This document shows positions 56,533-64,000 of a stretch of DNA of 64,000 bases, piece by piece. The notes below the pieces were generated by a model. That model was not told the DNA's origin. It worked only from the letters and a program-made list of their open reading frames with translations, and did no database searches. Every line of letters begins with the position of its first letter. Position 1 is the stretch's first letter. The translations under genes and the position numbers were made by a program. This stretch comes from Aquibacillus albus (lineage in GTDB: Bacteria; Bacillota; Bacilli; Bacillales; Amphibacillaceae): NCBI RefSeq assembly GCF_016908325.1, contig NZ_JAFBDR010000012.1:56589-120588 (forward strand). The letters run 5' to 3'.

Positions 56533-58458
56533 ATGGCTCAATCAAATATTAAAGTTGCAGTACAGAAGTTCGGTAACTTTTTGAGTTCGATGGTTTTACC
56601 GAATATCGGTGCTTTTATAGCCTGGGGATTAATTACCGCATTATTCATACCAACTGGGTTTATCCCAAATGAAAACCTTGCCTCATTAGTTGGTCCAATG
56701 GTTACTTATCTGTTGCCTCTACTTATTGGTTACACAGGTGGTAAGCTTGTCCATGATCAGCGTGGTGGGGTTGTCGGTGCAATCGCTACGATGGGGGTTA
56801 TTGTTGGTGCGCCTGATACTCCGATGTTTTTAGGTGCGATGGTTATGGGACCACTCGGTGCATATGTTATTAAGAAATTTGATCAAGCGATTGAAGGAAA
56901 AGTAAGAGCTGGGTTTGAAATGCTCGTTAACAACTTCTCGGCAGGTATCCTTGGTGGTTTGCTTGCAATCCTTGCTTTCTTAGGTATAGGTCCAGCTGTC
57001 GACGCTTTTACAAAAGTACTTGTTGCAGGTGTTGACTGGTTAATTGATGCTGGATTATTACCATTAACAAGTATTTTAATTGAACCTGCAAAAATTTTGT
57101 TCTTAAATAATGCAGTTAACCATGGTGTGCTGTCACCAATCGGGTTAGAACAGGTTCAGGAGGGTGGACGATCGATTCTATTCCTTCTTGAAGCAAACCC
57201 GGGACCAGGTCTTGGTGTGTTATTAGCTTTCATGCTATTTGGGAGAGGGACTGCAAAGCAATCAGCTCCGGGAGCAACGATCATTCATTTCCTTGGTGGT
57301 ATTCACGAGATTTACTTCCCGTATGTGCTGATGAAACCAATGTTAATTGTCTCTGTAATCCTTGGTGGAATGAGTGGCGTCTTTACGCTTGTACTTTTAG
57401 GTGGAGGTCTCGTTGCACCGGCATCGCCTGGTAGTATTTTAGCGATTACAGCTGTTACCCCTCCACAGGGTATGGTATATGTAGCAAATTTCGCAGCAGT
57501 AATTGTAGCAGCGACCGTTTCCTTCTTGGTATCTGCTGTAGTGATTAAATCAGGAAAACAAACAGATGAAGATATTGAAGAAGCGACAAAGAAAATGGAA
57601 CAAATGAAAGGGAAGAAAAGTTCAGTGGCTGGAAAAGCAGCTGAAAAAGCAACAGAAACGAAAGGAACTTTGCCTGAAGAAGTAAATAAAATTGTGTTTG
57701 CATGTGATGCAGGAATGGGATCAAGTGCGATGGGGGCTTCCCTTCTTCGCAAGAAAGTAAAAGAAGCAGGCCTTGATATAACGGTTACAAATACATCAAT
57801 CACTGATATTCCAAGTGATGCCCAAGTTATCATCACACAGGAAGAATTGACACCTCGGGCACAGAACAAGCTTCCAAGTGCTTATCATATATCAGTGGAT
57901 AATTTCTTATCAAGCCCTGAATACGACAAGCTTATTTCCAGTTTGCAAAATAAAATAACAAGCGAGCAGGCAGAGCTTGTAGAAGAATCTGAGGAAGATG
58001 CAGTAGACGTAGAACCGAATATGGATAAAGATGATGATTTATTACTTGAAGAAAACATCTTTATCGGCAAGGAATTCTCTTCAAAAGAAGAAGCAATCCG
58101 CTTTGCTGGAGAAGTGTTAGTCAAAGCCGGATATGTGGAAGATAGCTATGTGGATGCGATGATTGAACGAGAAGAGATCACATCTACTTATATGGGCAAT
58201 AACGTGGCTATTCCACATGGTACAGAAGATGCGAAGAAAGCTGTGATTAAATCTGGCTTTACGGTTATCCAAGTACCTAACGGCGTTGACTTTAACGGGG
58301 AACAAGCGAAAATGATTTTCGGAATTGCTGGAAAAGATGGTACACACCTAGAAATCCTTTCCGATATTGCAGTCATTTGTTCAGAACAGGAAAGTGTCGA
58401 TCAAATGGTACAAGCAAAAACGGCAGAGGAGTTAAAGGGTATTATCAACAGTAAATAA
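56533..58458 (+). CDS. mtlA: PTS mannitol transporter EIICBA
   Basis: A 641-residue three-domain permease. EIIC (about 1-350) is membrane-bound, with NNAVNHGVLSPIG and GGIHEIYFPYVLMKP typical of the mannitol class; EIIB (about 385-480) has the phospho-Cys in FACDAGMGSSAMG; EIIA (about 500-641) has the phospho-His in NVAIPHGTEDAKK. Many Bacillaceae encode EIIA separately as MtlF; here it is fused and no mtlF exists. AAAGGAAGAG precedes ATG 56533; the frame start at 56479 lacks a site. It brings in mannitol as mannitol-1-phosphate. Confidence 0.93.
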   Translation: MAQSNIKVAVQKFGNFLSSMVLPNIGAFIAWGLITALFIPTGFIPNENLASLVGPMVTYLLPLLIGYTGGKLVHDQRGGVVGAIATMGVIVGAPDTPMFLGAMVMGPLGAYVIKKFDQAIEGKVRAGFEMLVNNFSAGILGGLLAILAFLGIGPAVDAFTKVLVAGVDWLIDAGLLPLTSILIEPAKILFLNNAVNHGVLSPIGLEQVQEGGRSILFLLEANPGPGLGVLLAFMLFGRGTAKQSAPGATIIHFLGGIHEIYFPYVLMKPMLIVSVILGGMSGVFTLVLLGGGLVAPASPGSILAITAVTPPQGMVYVANFAAVIVAATVSFLVSAVVIKSGKQTDEDIEEATKKMEQMKGKKSSVAGKAAEKATETKGTLPEEVNKIVFACDAGMGSSAMGASLLRKKVKEAGLDITVTNTSITDIPSDAQVIITQEELTPRAQNKLPSAYHISVDNFLSSPEYDKLISSLQNKITSEQAELVEESEEDAVDVEPNMDKDDDLLLEENIFIGKEFSSKEEAIRFAGEVLVKAGYVEDSYVDAMIEREEITSTYMGNNVAIPHGTEDAKKAVIKSGFTVIQVPNGVDFNGEQAKMIFGIAGKDGTHLEILSDIAVICSEQESVDQMVQAKTAEELKGIINSK

Positions 58459-58471
58459 AATAAAAAGAATG

Positions 58472-58498
58472 AGAAAGGTGGGGGTTTCCTACCTTTCT
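58472..58498 (+). terminator. hairpin between mtlA and mtlR
   Basis: AGAAAGGT and ACCTTTCT pair around an 11-base loop. Poor T-run; possibly an attenuator that lowers mtlR and mtlD expression. Confidence 0.5.
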
Positions 58499-58552
58499 GT
58501 TCTACTTTGGATGCTTTTTTCTCTTGAAAAAGGATTTATTTCATTGAAATGA

Positions 58553-60649
58553 GTGAGAACAATGTTTATTACATCAAGGGAAAAGTCCATCGTTGACTTA
58601 ATCGTAAAGACAAAAGGAAAGCATACTGTACATTCTCTATCTACGTTCTTAAACGTTAGTGTAAGAACGGTACAAAGAGATTTAAAATCAGTAGAAAAGA
58701 TTTTAAAACAATTTGATTTAGAGCTAAAACGTACTTCAAATGATGGTCTTTTTATAAAGGGGAAAAATGAACAGATTTACAGACTTGTACAGAACTTAAC
58801 AAGTGTCAACCCAACCGATGAAACGCCTGAAGAAAGAAAGCTCAGTTTACTTGTTATACTGCTGCATGAAGGTCCCTCTTTTAAAATACAGGTGCTCGCA
58901 AACCAACTTGGAATCAGCACTGCTACGTTAACGGCCTATCTAGATGATGTAGCAGAATGGTTGACGAAGTTTTCAATTACCGTTACGAGAAAAAGGGGAG
59001 TTGGGGTGGAACTGTTCGCGGAGGAAGCGAACAAGCGACATGCGCTTACGAGCTACTTTTTAATTTATTTTTATGAAGAATTAATTGAAAATCTATATCT
59101 GCTGCAACGGGGAATTAAGCAAAATGAAGCAATTCTAGGTTATTTTTCACCCCGGTATTTGTTAGTGATCGACCAGTTGGTGAATCAAAAAATAAATAAA
59201 GCTCAAACAAGATTAGCGGACAGTGATTATATCGGACTGATTGTTCATATTTGCGTTACCATTCAGCGAACGGAAAATAACTTTTTGCTGGAACAAGAGG
59301 GTGAAGCAATACATAAATATACGAGTGAATTTCAATTGATGGAGAAGGTATGCCGGGAGTTAAAGGATAAACTTTCGATTCCCATCACAAATCATGATGT
59401 TAATTTTTTAACGGTAATTTTACGAGGTTCTAAAGTTCAAGCAGCAGATGTTGTTTATTATGACAGTGTTTTGCTGGGAAAGCTGATCAAAAATATCATT
59501 CAAAATGTATCTTCTACGCTACATGTGGATCTATCCGATGATTTTTCGTTGTTTCAAGGATTGCTGGCACATATGGAGCCTTCGATTTTCCGTTTGAAGC
59601 AGCAGTTGGAACTATTTAACCCTTTAACAGAGGAAATAAGAAAAAAATATCCGGTTTTATTCAAGACAATTAAGAAAAGCCTAAAAAATGAATTTAAAGA
59701 TATCGACTTTCCAGATGATGAGGTTGCCTTTATCGTTCTACACTTTGGTTCGGCGTTGCTGATGAATGAAGAAAAGGTAAGAATCAAGGCCGTTGTCGTT
59801 TGTCCGACAGGCATTGGAGCTTCTAAGATGTTGGCAAGTCGTATGAAAAAAGAGCTTGCAGAGATTCATACTGTAGAAATTTTATCGATTAACGATTTTC
59901 AAACAGCAAACCTTCATGAATATGATATCGTTATTTCTACTGTCAGGCTTCCTTTTACAGATTTTGATTATATATTGGTAAGTCCACTATTAAGCGATAA
60001 AGATATTAGGTTCATCGAAAACTACTTGCAGCATAACTTGGGGAAGTTAACAAGAAACAAGCAGTATTTGAACCCGGAAAACCAGAAAGATGACTTGACT
60101 AACAACAAACAACCAAATGTGAAGAGACTGTTACAGGGAATAAAAGATGTCCATTCCAGTATGGATTCAATTCTGAATAATCTAAGGGTGTTTCGAAACC
60201 ATCATATCGACGACCATTGGAAGGTTTTAAAAGAAATGGTAGAACAGGCCGAACAAGACGGGTTGATTACAAATTCCAATAGCGTTTTAAAGCATCTGGA
60301 GGAACGAGAGAAGAAAGGCGGTCTTGGGATACCGAACACAAATATGGGGCTTTTTCATTGCCGTGAAGAAAGTGTACAGGAACTCATATTCCAGGTATCA
60401 CATTTAGATTATCCTTGTACAGTCAAAGGGATGAATGGACAGGAAATGCAAATGAAAAATCTGCTTCTCATGCTGGCACCAGAAAATATGAGTAAAAGGG
60501 AGCAGGAAATACTAAGTATCATTAGTACTAGCTTAATCGAAAGTGAAGTAGCAATGATGATTTTTTCATCTTCAAATGAAGCGATGATTCGAAATAAACT
60601 AGAAGATTTATTTTTAGATTATCTACAAAATAATTTGATAAAGGAATGA
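58553..60649 (+). CDS. mtlR: mannitol operon activator MtlR (PRD/BglG-type)
   Basis: A 698-residue multidomain activator: N-terminal HTH (about 20-65, HSLSTFLNVSVRTVQRDLKS), second HTH (about 95-140), PRD1 and PRD2 (about 190-410, with NHDVNFLTVILRGSK), EIIB-like domain with Cys in VVCPTGIGASKM (about 420) and C-terminal EIIA-like domain with GIPNTNMGLFHCR (His near 605). Phosphorylation of PRD2 by HPr and of the EIIB/EIIA-like domains by the PTS would set its activity. The start is unclear: GTG 58553 or ATG 58562, both with weak sites. Confidence 0.9.
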   Translation: MRTMFITSREKSIVDLIVKTKGKHTVHSLSTFLNVSVRTVQRDLKSVEKILKQFDLELKRTSNDGLFIKGKNEQIYRLVQNLTSVNPTDETPEERKLSLLVILLHEGPSFKIQVLANQLGISTATLTAYLDDVAEWLTKFSITVTRKRGVGVELFAEEANKRHALTSYFLIYFYEELIENLYLLQRGIKQNEAILGYFSPRYLLVIDQLVNQKINKAQTRLADSDYIGLIVHICVTIQRTENNFLLEQEGEAIHKYTSEFQLMEKVCRELKDKLSIPITNHDVNFLTVILRGSKVQAADVVYYDSVLLGKLIKNIIQNVSSTLHVDLSDDFSLFQGLLAHMEPSIFRLKQQLELFNPLTEEIRKKYPVLFKTIKKSLKNEFKDIDFPDDEVAFIVLHFGSALLMNEEKVRIKAVVVCPTGIGASKMLASRMKKELAEIHTVEILSINDFQTANLHEYDIVISTVRLPFTDFDYILVSPLLSDKDIRFIENYLQHNLGKLTRNKQYLNPENQKDDLTNNKQPNVKRLLQGIKDVHSSMDSILNNLRVFRNHHIDDHWKVLKEMVEQAEQDGLITNSNSVLKHLEEREKKGGLGIPNTNMGLFHCREESVQELIFQVSHLDYPCTVKGMNGQEMQMKNLLLMLAPENMSKREQEILSIISTSLIESEVAMMIFSSSNEAMIRNKLEDLFLDYLQNNLIKE

Positions 60650-60651
60650 TG

Positions 60652-61797
60652 ATGTTGAAGCAAACCGTTCATTTTGGAGCAGGAAACATTGGCAGAGGCT
60701 TTATAGGAGCATTATTTTCCCAGTCTGGCTATCATGTTACATTCGTAGATATTGCGGAACAAATCATTAATAAGTTAAATGAAGAGAAAAGTTATCAAGT
60801 GAAGTTAGCGATGGAAGATGAAGAAACAATGACAATTGAAAATGTTTCTGGTTTGAATAACATAAATCAGGAAGACGAAGTGGTAACAGCGATCCAGAAT
60901 GCAACCTATCTGACTACAGCGATTGGCCCGAATATTTTACCAAGAATCGCACCATTAATTGCTCGTGGAATATCTGAACGTTTAGCTGGAACGAGTGAAA
61001 AGCTTTATGTGATTGCATGCGAGAATCAAATCGGAGCGACTGACATTTTAAAGAAGCATGTCGTAGAGAACCTTGACGAAGAAACGAAAGGAAAACTAGA
61101 AGGACGGGTCTACTTCTTTAACTCTGCTGTTGACCGTATCGTTCCAATTCAGGACCAGGACTCACTTGATGTGCTGGTTGAACCGTACTATGAATGGGTC
61201 GTAGAAACAAAAGATGATATTCCACCGGTAACAGGAATGAAAATGGTAGAGGATCTTGCACCGTTTATTGAACGGAAATTATTTACGGTGAACACAGGAC
61301 ATGCAGTTATTGCTTATCTTGGTTACCTTGAAGGGAAGTCAACCATCGATCAGACATTAGCGGATGAAGAGGTTGCAAATCAAGTCAGGGAGACATTAAA
61401 GGAGACAGGGGCCTATCTAGTTAAGGAATATGGCCTTGATAAAGAAGAGCATTTAACCTATATCAATAAGAACATCGAACGCTTCAAAAACCCATATTTG
61501 AACGATAGTGTAACTAGAGTAGGAAGGGCGCCAATCCGCAAACTGGGTCCTGAGGACAGATTAGTTCGCCCAGCAACACAGGCACAAAGAGCAGGATTGT
61601 CTTATACAAACCTGGCGAAGGCGATTGCTGCTGCGTTATTGTTTGATGACCCAGAAGACGAACAAGCAATGGAAATCCAAGAAATGATTCAAGGAAACGG
61701 TCCTGCTTATGTATTGAAAAACGTAAGCGAACTGGATGAAGATAGTGAAATCACAAAAGAAGTAATTCGCCATTACGAGACATTAAAAATTAAATAG
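60652..61797 (+). CDS. mtlD: mannitol-1-phosphate 5-dehydrogenase
   Basis: A 381-residue long-chain dehydrogenase that turns mannitol-1-phosphate into fructose-6-phosphate with NAD. The NAD fold is VHFGAGNIGRGFIGALF at residues 5-21, and the catalytic helix region includes ENLDEETKGK and RKLFTVNTGHAVIAYLG near 210. Three consecutive ATG codons (60646, 60649, 60652) follow AAGGA; 60652 gives the best spacing. The gene overlaps or abuts the mtlR stop, so mtlR-mtlD are coupled. Confidence 0.93.
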   Translation: MLKQTVHFGAGNIGRGFIGALFSQSGYHVTFVDIAEQIINKLNEEKSYQVKLAMEDEETMTIENVSGLNNINQEDEVVTAIQNATYLTTAIGPNILPRIAPLIARGISERLAGTSEKLYVIACENQIGATDILKKHVVENLDEETKGKLEGRVYFFNSAVDRIVPIQDQDSLDVLVEPYYEWVVETKDDIPPVTGMKMVEDLAPFIERKLFTVNTGHAVIAYLGYLEGKSTIDQTLADEEVANQVRETLKETGAYLVKEYGLDKEEHLTYINKNIERFKNPYLNDSVTRVGRAPIRKLGPEDRLVRPATQAQRAGLSYTNLAKAIAAALLFDDPEDEQAMEIQEMIQGNGPAYVLKNVSELDEDSEITKEVIRHYETLKIK

Positions 61798-61800
61798 GAT

Positions 61801-61862
61801 AGGACAGGGGACAGACCCCTTTCGGCAAAATGCGACAAAATCCAGGTGGTGTCAGGCACCGC
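61801..61862. repeat. composite repeat between mtlD and the UPF0316 gene
   Basis: GGACAGGGGACAGACCCC, then TTCGGCAAAATGCGACAAAA and GGTGGTGTCAGGCACC. It fills the whole gap between two convergent stop codons, so it may serve as the bidirectional terminator. Confidence 0.75.
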
Positions 61863-62399
61863 CTAAGGATTTTCTTTTCGTTTTCTTGCCTTTTTCATCG
61901 CCTTTAATAGATAGCCGCCTTTAAATTTTCGGGGTTCATACGAAATAATGAAGGCGTGTGGTTCATATTGGTCAATCATGTTCATTACTTTTTCTTCCAT
62001 ACTTCTTTTTGTCAAGATTTGAAGCTGATAACGGACGCTGTCTCTTCCCATTCCTTCAAATACGGTAACTCCAAACCCATTGTCCCGAAGAGTTGAAACA
62101 AGATCAGAGTTCATAGTCGTTAAGTTAACAGTAAGGGCTGTATATCCTAAAGCCATTTTATTTTCAATATAACCCCCTAAAAAAATACCAGCTGCAAAAC
62201 CCAAGGCATAAACAAGCATTTCAGCAATACTTTGCTCACCGCTGAGGACAATCGATAAACCAAACACATAAATCAATGCTTCCAGAAACCCAAAAATAGA
62301 AGCAAGAATACTCATATTCTTGACAACAAATATAATTCGAAGAGATAAAGTAGGTACTAATATGATTTGTAGTAAAAAGATCAAAAGAATGCTAGACAT
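61863..62399 (-). CDS. UPF0316 (DUF2179/DUF5698) membrane protein
   Basis: A 178-residue protein with three N-terminal hydrophobic segments (about 1-80), including TLSLRIIFVVKNMSILASIF and EALIYVFGLSIVLSG, and a C-terminal DUF2179 soluble domain (about 95-170; VFEGMGRDSVRYQLQILTKR). This matches YebE-type UPF0316 proteins of Bacillus. AGAGAGGAATTACT precedes the ATG at 62399; the longer frame to 62465 lacks a ribosome site. DUF2179 domains occur in small-molecule sensing membrane proteins; no precise function is known. Confidence 0.85.
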   Translation of the reverse strand: MSSILLIFLLQIILVPTLSLRIIFVVKNMSILASIFGFLEALIYVFGLSIVLSGEQSIAEMLVYALGFAAGIFLGGYIENKMALGYTALTVNLTTMNSDLVSTLRDNGFGVTVFEGMGRDSVRYQLQILTKRSMEEKVMNMIDQYEPHAFIISYEPRKFKGGYLLKAMKKARKRKENP

Positions 62400-62560
62400 A
62401 GTAATTCCTCTCTTACTATAAGGATTTTTCCGTAAAAATTCATAAGTTACTTCTAGCATTACCAAAAACTGAGAAATAATGTATAGGTTCCTAATCCCGA
62501 TCCCTGTAATGTGTTAAGAATGGGGTTCCTCAAAACGGAACAATAATAAAGGGGAAGGAC

Positions 62561-62977
62561 TTATTTAATTTTTCTTAAGCCCTTCCCTTCAATCATCTCT
62601 TGAATACCTTCTTCACAAACCCCATAAGAACGCCAGGAACAAGATTTACACACAATTTGAATATCGGAGGGGACGACATAGTTTCTGATACGGGACTCAA
62701 TATCTTCCCACTTCAGAATTTGTCCGGTTTGAAGACACAATTTTTCTAAAATAGCGGTATCTCTTTCATAGATAGTGTTGTCTCGGCAGTGGTATTTACC
62801 TGAGTTGGGGTATTTTTCACACAATTGATCTGGTCCTTTGACAAGCTGAATACCCGTCTTGGGGTTGTTTCTTAAAGTTTGATGCAAACGTGTCATGTTT
62901 TCTACGTATTCCTGTGAATAGCCCATTCCCCGATAACCAAGAAGGCAAAAAAGGTGATGACCACGTAGCTTATACAT
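62561..62977 (-). CDS. DUF1284 family cysteine-rich protein
   Basis: A 138-residue protein that begins YKLRGHHLFCLLGYRGMGYS, the DUF1284 signature. It has six or more cysteines, including the CKSCSW and GVCEEG stretches in the C-terminal third, consistent with an iron-sulfur cluster, as proposed for this family. AACTGGAGGAAAAC precedes the ATG. No partner gene nearby gives a hint of role. Confidence 0.83.
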   Translation of the reverse strand: MYKLRGHHLFCLLGYRGMGYSQEYVENMTRLHQTLRNNPKTGIQLVKGPDQLCEKYPNSGKYHCRDNTIYERDTAILEKLCLQTGQILKWEDIESRIRNYVVPSDIQIVCKSCSWRSYGVCEEGIQEMIEGKGLRKIK

Positions 62978-63110
62978 AGTTTTCCTCCAGTTTAACAGGT
63001 TAGAACAAATATAAATGTAAACTAAAATTGTTGATTAGTTAACATATATTGATTCAATCTTAACACATCGCATCAGATCATGGGAATTTATTTAACCAAA
63101 TGGTTTCTTA

Positions 63111-63142
63111 GGGACTAGGAACCTGTCCCTCCGTCCCTCCCT
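63111..63142. repeat. GGGACTAGGAACCTGTCCC repeat before the SGNH gene
   Basis: GGGACTAGGAACCTGTCCC plus CCGTCCC. The following CCCTGTAATGTGT also appears at 62503, so this locus has an extra local duplication. Confidence 0.55.
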
Positions 63143-63218
63143 GTAATGTGTCATGTTGGGTTTTTTTTGTAATTGGTTGTAAAATAAGAGTGATGTTAAA
63201 AGATTGGGAGGATGTTAA

Positions 63219-63875
63219 ATGGAATTTAAAAAAGACCAAAAGTTGTTATTTATTGGTGACTCTATTACGGATTGCGATCGAGCCAAACCTGAAGGAGAAG
63301 GATTGTTTGGTGCATTAGGAAATGGTTATGTTTCTTTTGTAAACGCATTCTTAACTTCTACATATTCTGAATTGGGTATTAGAGTAGTAAATAAGGGGAT
63401 ATCAGGGAACAAAGTTCGAGACTTAAAGGAGAGATGGCAGGAAGACGTAATTGATCAACAGCCAGATTGGTTATCGATTATGATCGGGATTAATGACGTA
63501 TGGAGACAGTATGACGTGCCATTTATTAAAGATAAACATGTGTACATAGATGAATATGAGGAAACGCTTCGAAATCTAGTTGAAAAAACGAAGCCAATGG
63601 TAGAGGGATTGGTGCTCATGACACCTTACTATTTGGAATCAAACAAAGAAGATAGAATGCGGCAAACGATGGATCAGTATGGTTCTGTCGTTAAAAAAAT
63701 AGCCGAAGAAACAGATTGTATTTTCATAGATACGCAAGCTGTTTTTCATAATGTATTAGAAAAGATTTACCCAGCGGCATTAGCATGGGACCGTGTCCAT
63801 CCAAATGATGCAGGGCACCTTTTACTAGCACGAGCTTTCCTCAATAAAGTTGGATTTGATTGGAATAAGGAATAA
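63219..63875 (+). CDS. SGNH/GDSL-type esterase or lipase
   Basis: A 218-residue SGNH hydrolase without a signal peptide. Block I FIGDSITDCDR (Ser near 15), block II with NKGISGNKVRDL (Gly), block III IMIGINDVWR (Asn near 92) and block V WDRVHPNDAGH (Asp and His near 195) are all present. Related Bacillaceae enzymes deacetylate xylo-oligosaccharides or act as rhamnogalacturonan acetylesterase-like proteins; the substrate here is unknown. The start follows TTGGGAGGATG. Confidence 0.87.
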   Translation: MEFKKDQKLLFIGDSITDCDRAKPEGEGLFGALGNGYVSFVNAFLTSTYSELGIRVVNKGISGNKVRDLKERWQEDVIDQQPDWLSIMIGINDVWRQYDVPFIKDKHVYIDEYEETLRNLVEKTKPMVEGLVLMTPYYLESNKEDRMRQTMDQYGSVVKKIAEETDCIFIDTQAVFHNVLEKIYPAALAWDRVHPNDAGHLLLARAFLNKVGFDWNKE

Positions 63876-63917
63876 GTGGGACAGAGGGACAGGTCCCGTG
63901 TCCCTAAGGGGTCTGTG
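63876..63917. repeat. GGGACAGAGGGACAGGTCCC repeat after the SGNH gene
   Basis: GGGACAG, GGACAGGTCCC, GTGTCCC, then AAGGGGTCTG, half of the GGGGTCTGACCCC core. The missing half is replaced by TGATATTATCCCC, possibly the end of an inserted element. Confidence 0.6.
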
Positions 63918-63985
63918 ATATTATCCCCTTATAGTAGACACAGCACTAGTGGGGTGTTACGTTGTCGCTATAAGGGGAGATTTTT

Positions 63986-64000
63986 GTGAGTAATAAAAGA
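63986..64000 (+). CDS. first codons of a gene cut by the window end, possibly a transposase
   Basis: GTG AGT AAT AAA AGA follows AAGGGGAG at a good distance. Only MSNKR is visible. IS3-family transposases often start this way, and TTATAGTAGACAC with CCCCTTATAG/CTATAAGGGG complementarity upstream could be an element end. Identity is speculative. Confidence 0.3.

Noticed and set aside
57312..57869. 185-codon ORF antisense to mtlA
   Set aside because: It is a frame shadow within a well-supported gene, Ser/Thr/Ile-rich as expected for the complement of this coding sequence.

Overview
The window looks like chromosome of a low-GC, endospore-forming member of the Bacillaceae. Support comes from AT-rich intergenic DNA, strong GGAGG ribosome sites, the spore genes cwlJ and yjcZ, an sppA-yteJ pair, and gene blocks known from Bacillus subtilis (yrkEFHIJ, malK-malR-maeN, gapB, pckA, mtl). 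The genus cannot be fixed from sequence alone. No rRNA, tRNA, CRISPR array or complete insertion sequence was seen.

Layout. 1-4343: end of a DUF3231 protein, an MFS carrier and a convergent BCCT glycine-betaine-type carrier. 4763-9301: a DsbA/FrnE-like oxidoreductase whose first active-site cysteine codon is an in-frame TGA, then a sulfane-sulfur operon matching yrkEFHIJ behind three CsoR/CstR-type operators; its rhodanese-metallohydrolase gene carries a one-base frameshift. 9583-14971: malate use (malic enzyme, MalK/MalR two-component system, MaeN symporter), with one conserved AT-rich block upstream of both metabolic genes. 15232-17969: a gluconeogenic unit gapB, a small SR1P-like peptide gene and pckA, overlapping one another. 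18031-18934: a mercury-type unit (merR, a tiny ORF, merF) with a classic MerR operator. 19325-21033: cwlJ and a second DUF3231 gene. 21242-24487: arsenic genes (Acr3-like carrier divergent from arsR-arsB-arsC), the latter cassette bracketed by near-identical direct repeats. 24618-33424: yjcZ, sppA, yteJ, a flavin monooxygenase, a serine hydrolase, a MATE exporter and an M3 peptidase. 33550-35302: an autoregulated-looking ECF sigma and its membrane anti-sigma. 35633-37174: mqo. 37920-56106: a galactoside-use cluster (YesN/YesM-type two-component system, sugar ABC importer, two GH2 and one GH42 beta-galactosidases, one GH36 alpha-galactosidase). 56533-61797: mannitol uptake and oxidation (mtlA-mtlR-mtlD). 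61863-64000: UPF0316, DUF1284 and SGNH-hydrolase genes, then the first codons of a gene cut by the window end.

How it fits together. The left half deals with reactive sulfur, metals and C4-dicarboxylates: malate enters by MaeN, is decarboxylated by malic enzyme or oxidised by Mqo, and PckA with GapB send carbon up to sugars. The right half is carbohydrate catabolism under local sensors plus likely CcpA control (two cre-like sites).

The genome also carries at least 14 copies of a modular intergenic palindromic repeat in this window (cores GGGGTCTGACCCC, GGGACAGGTCCC, GGTGTCAGGCACC), mostly just after stop codons, and a second AT-rich repeat family. The most notable observations are the candidate selenocysteine DsbA and the gapB-SR1P-pckA arrangement.
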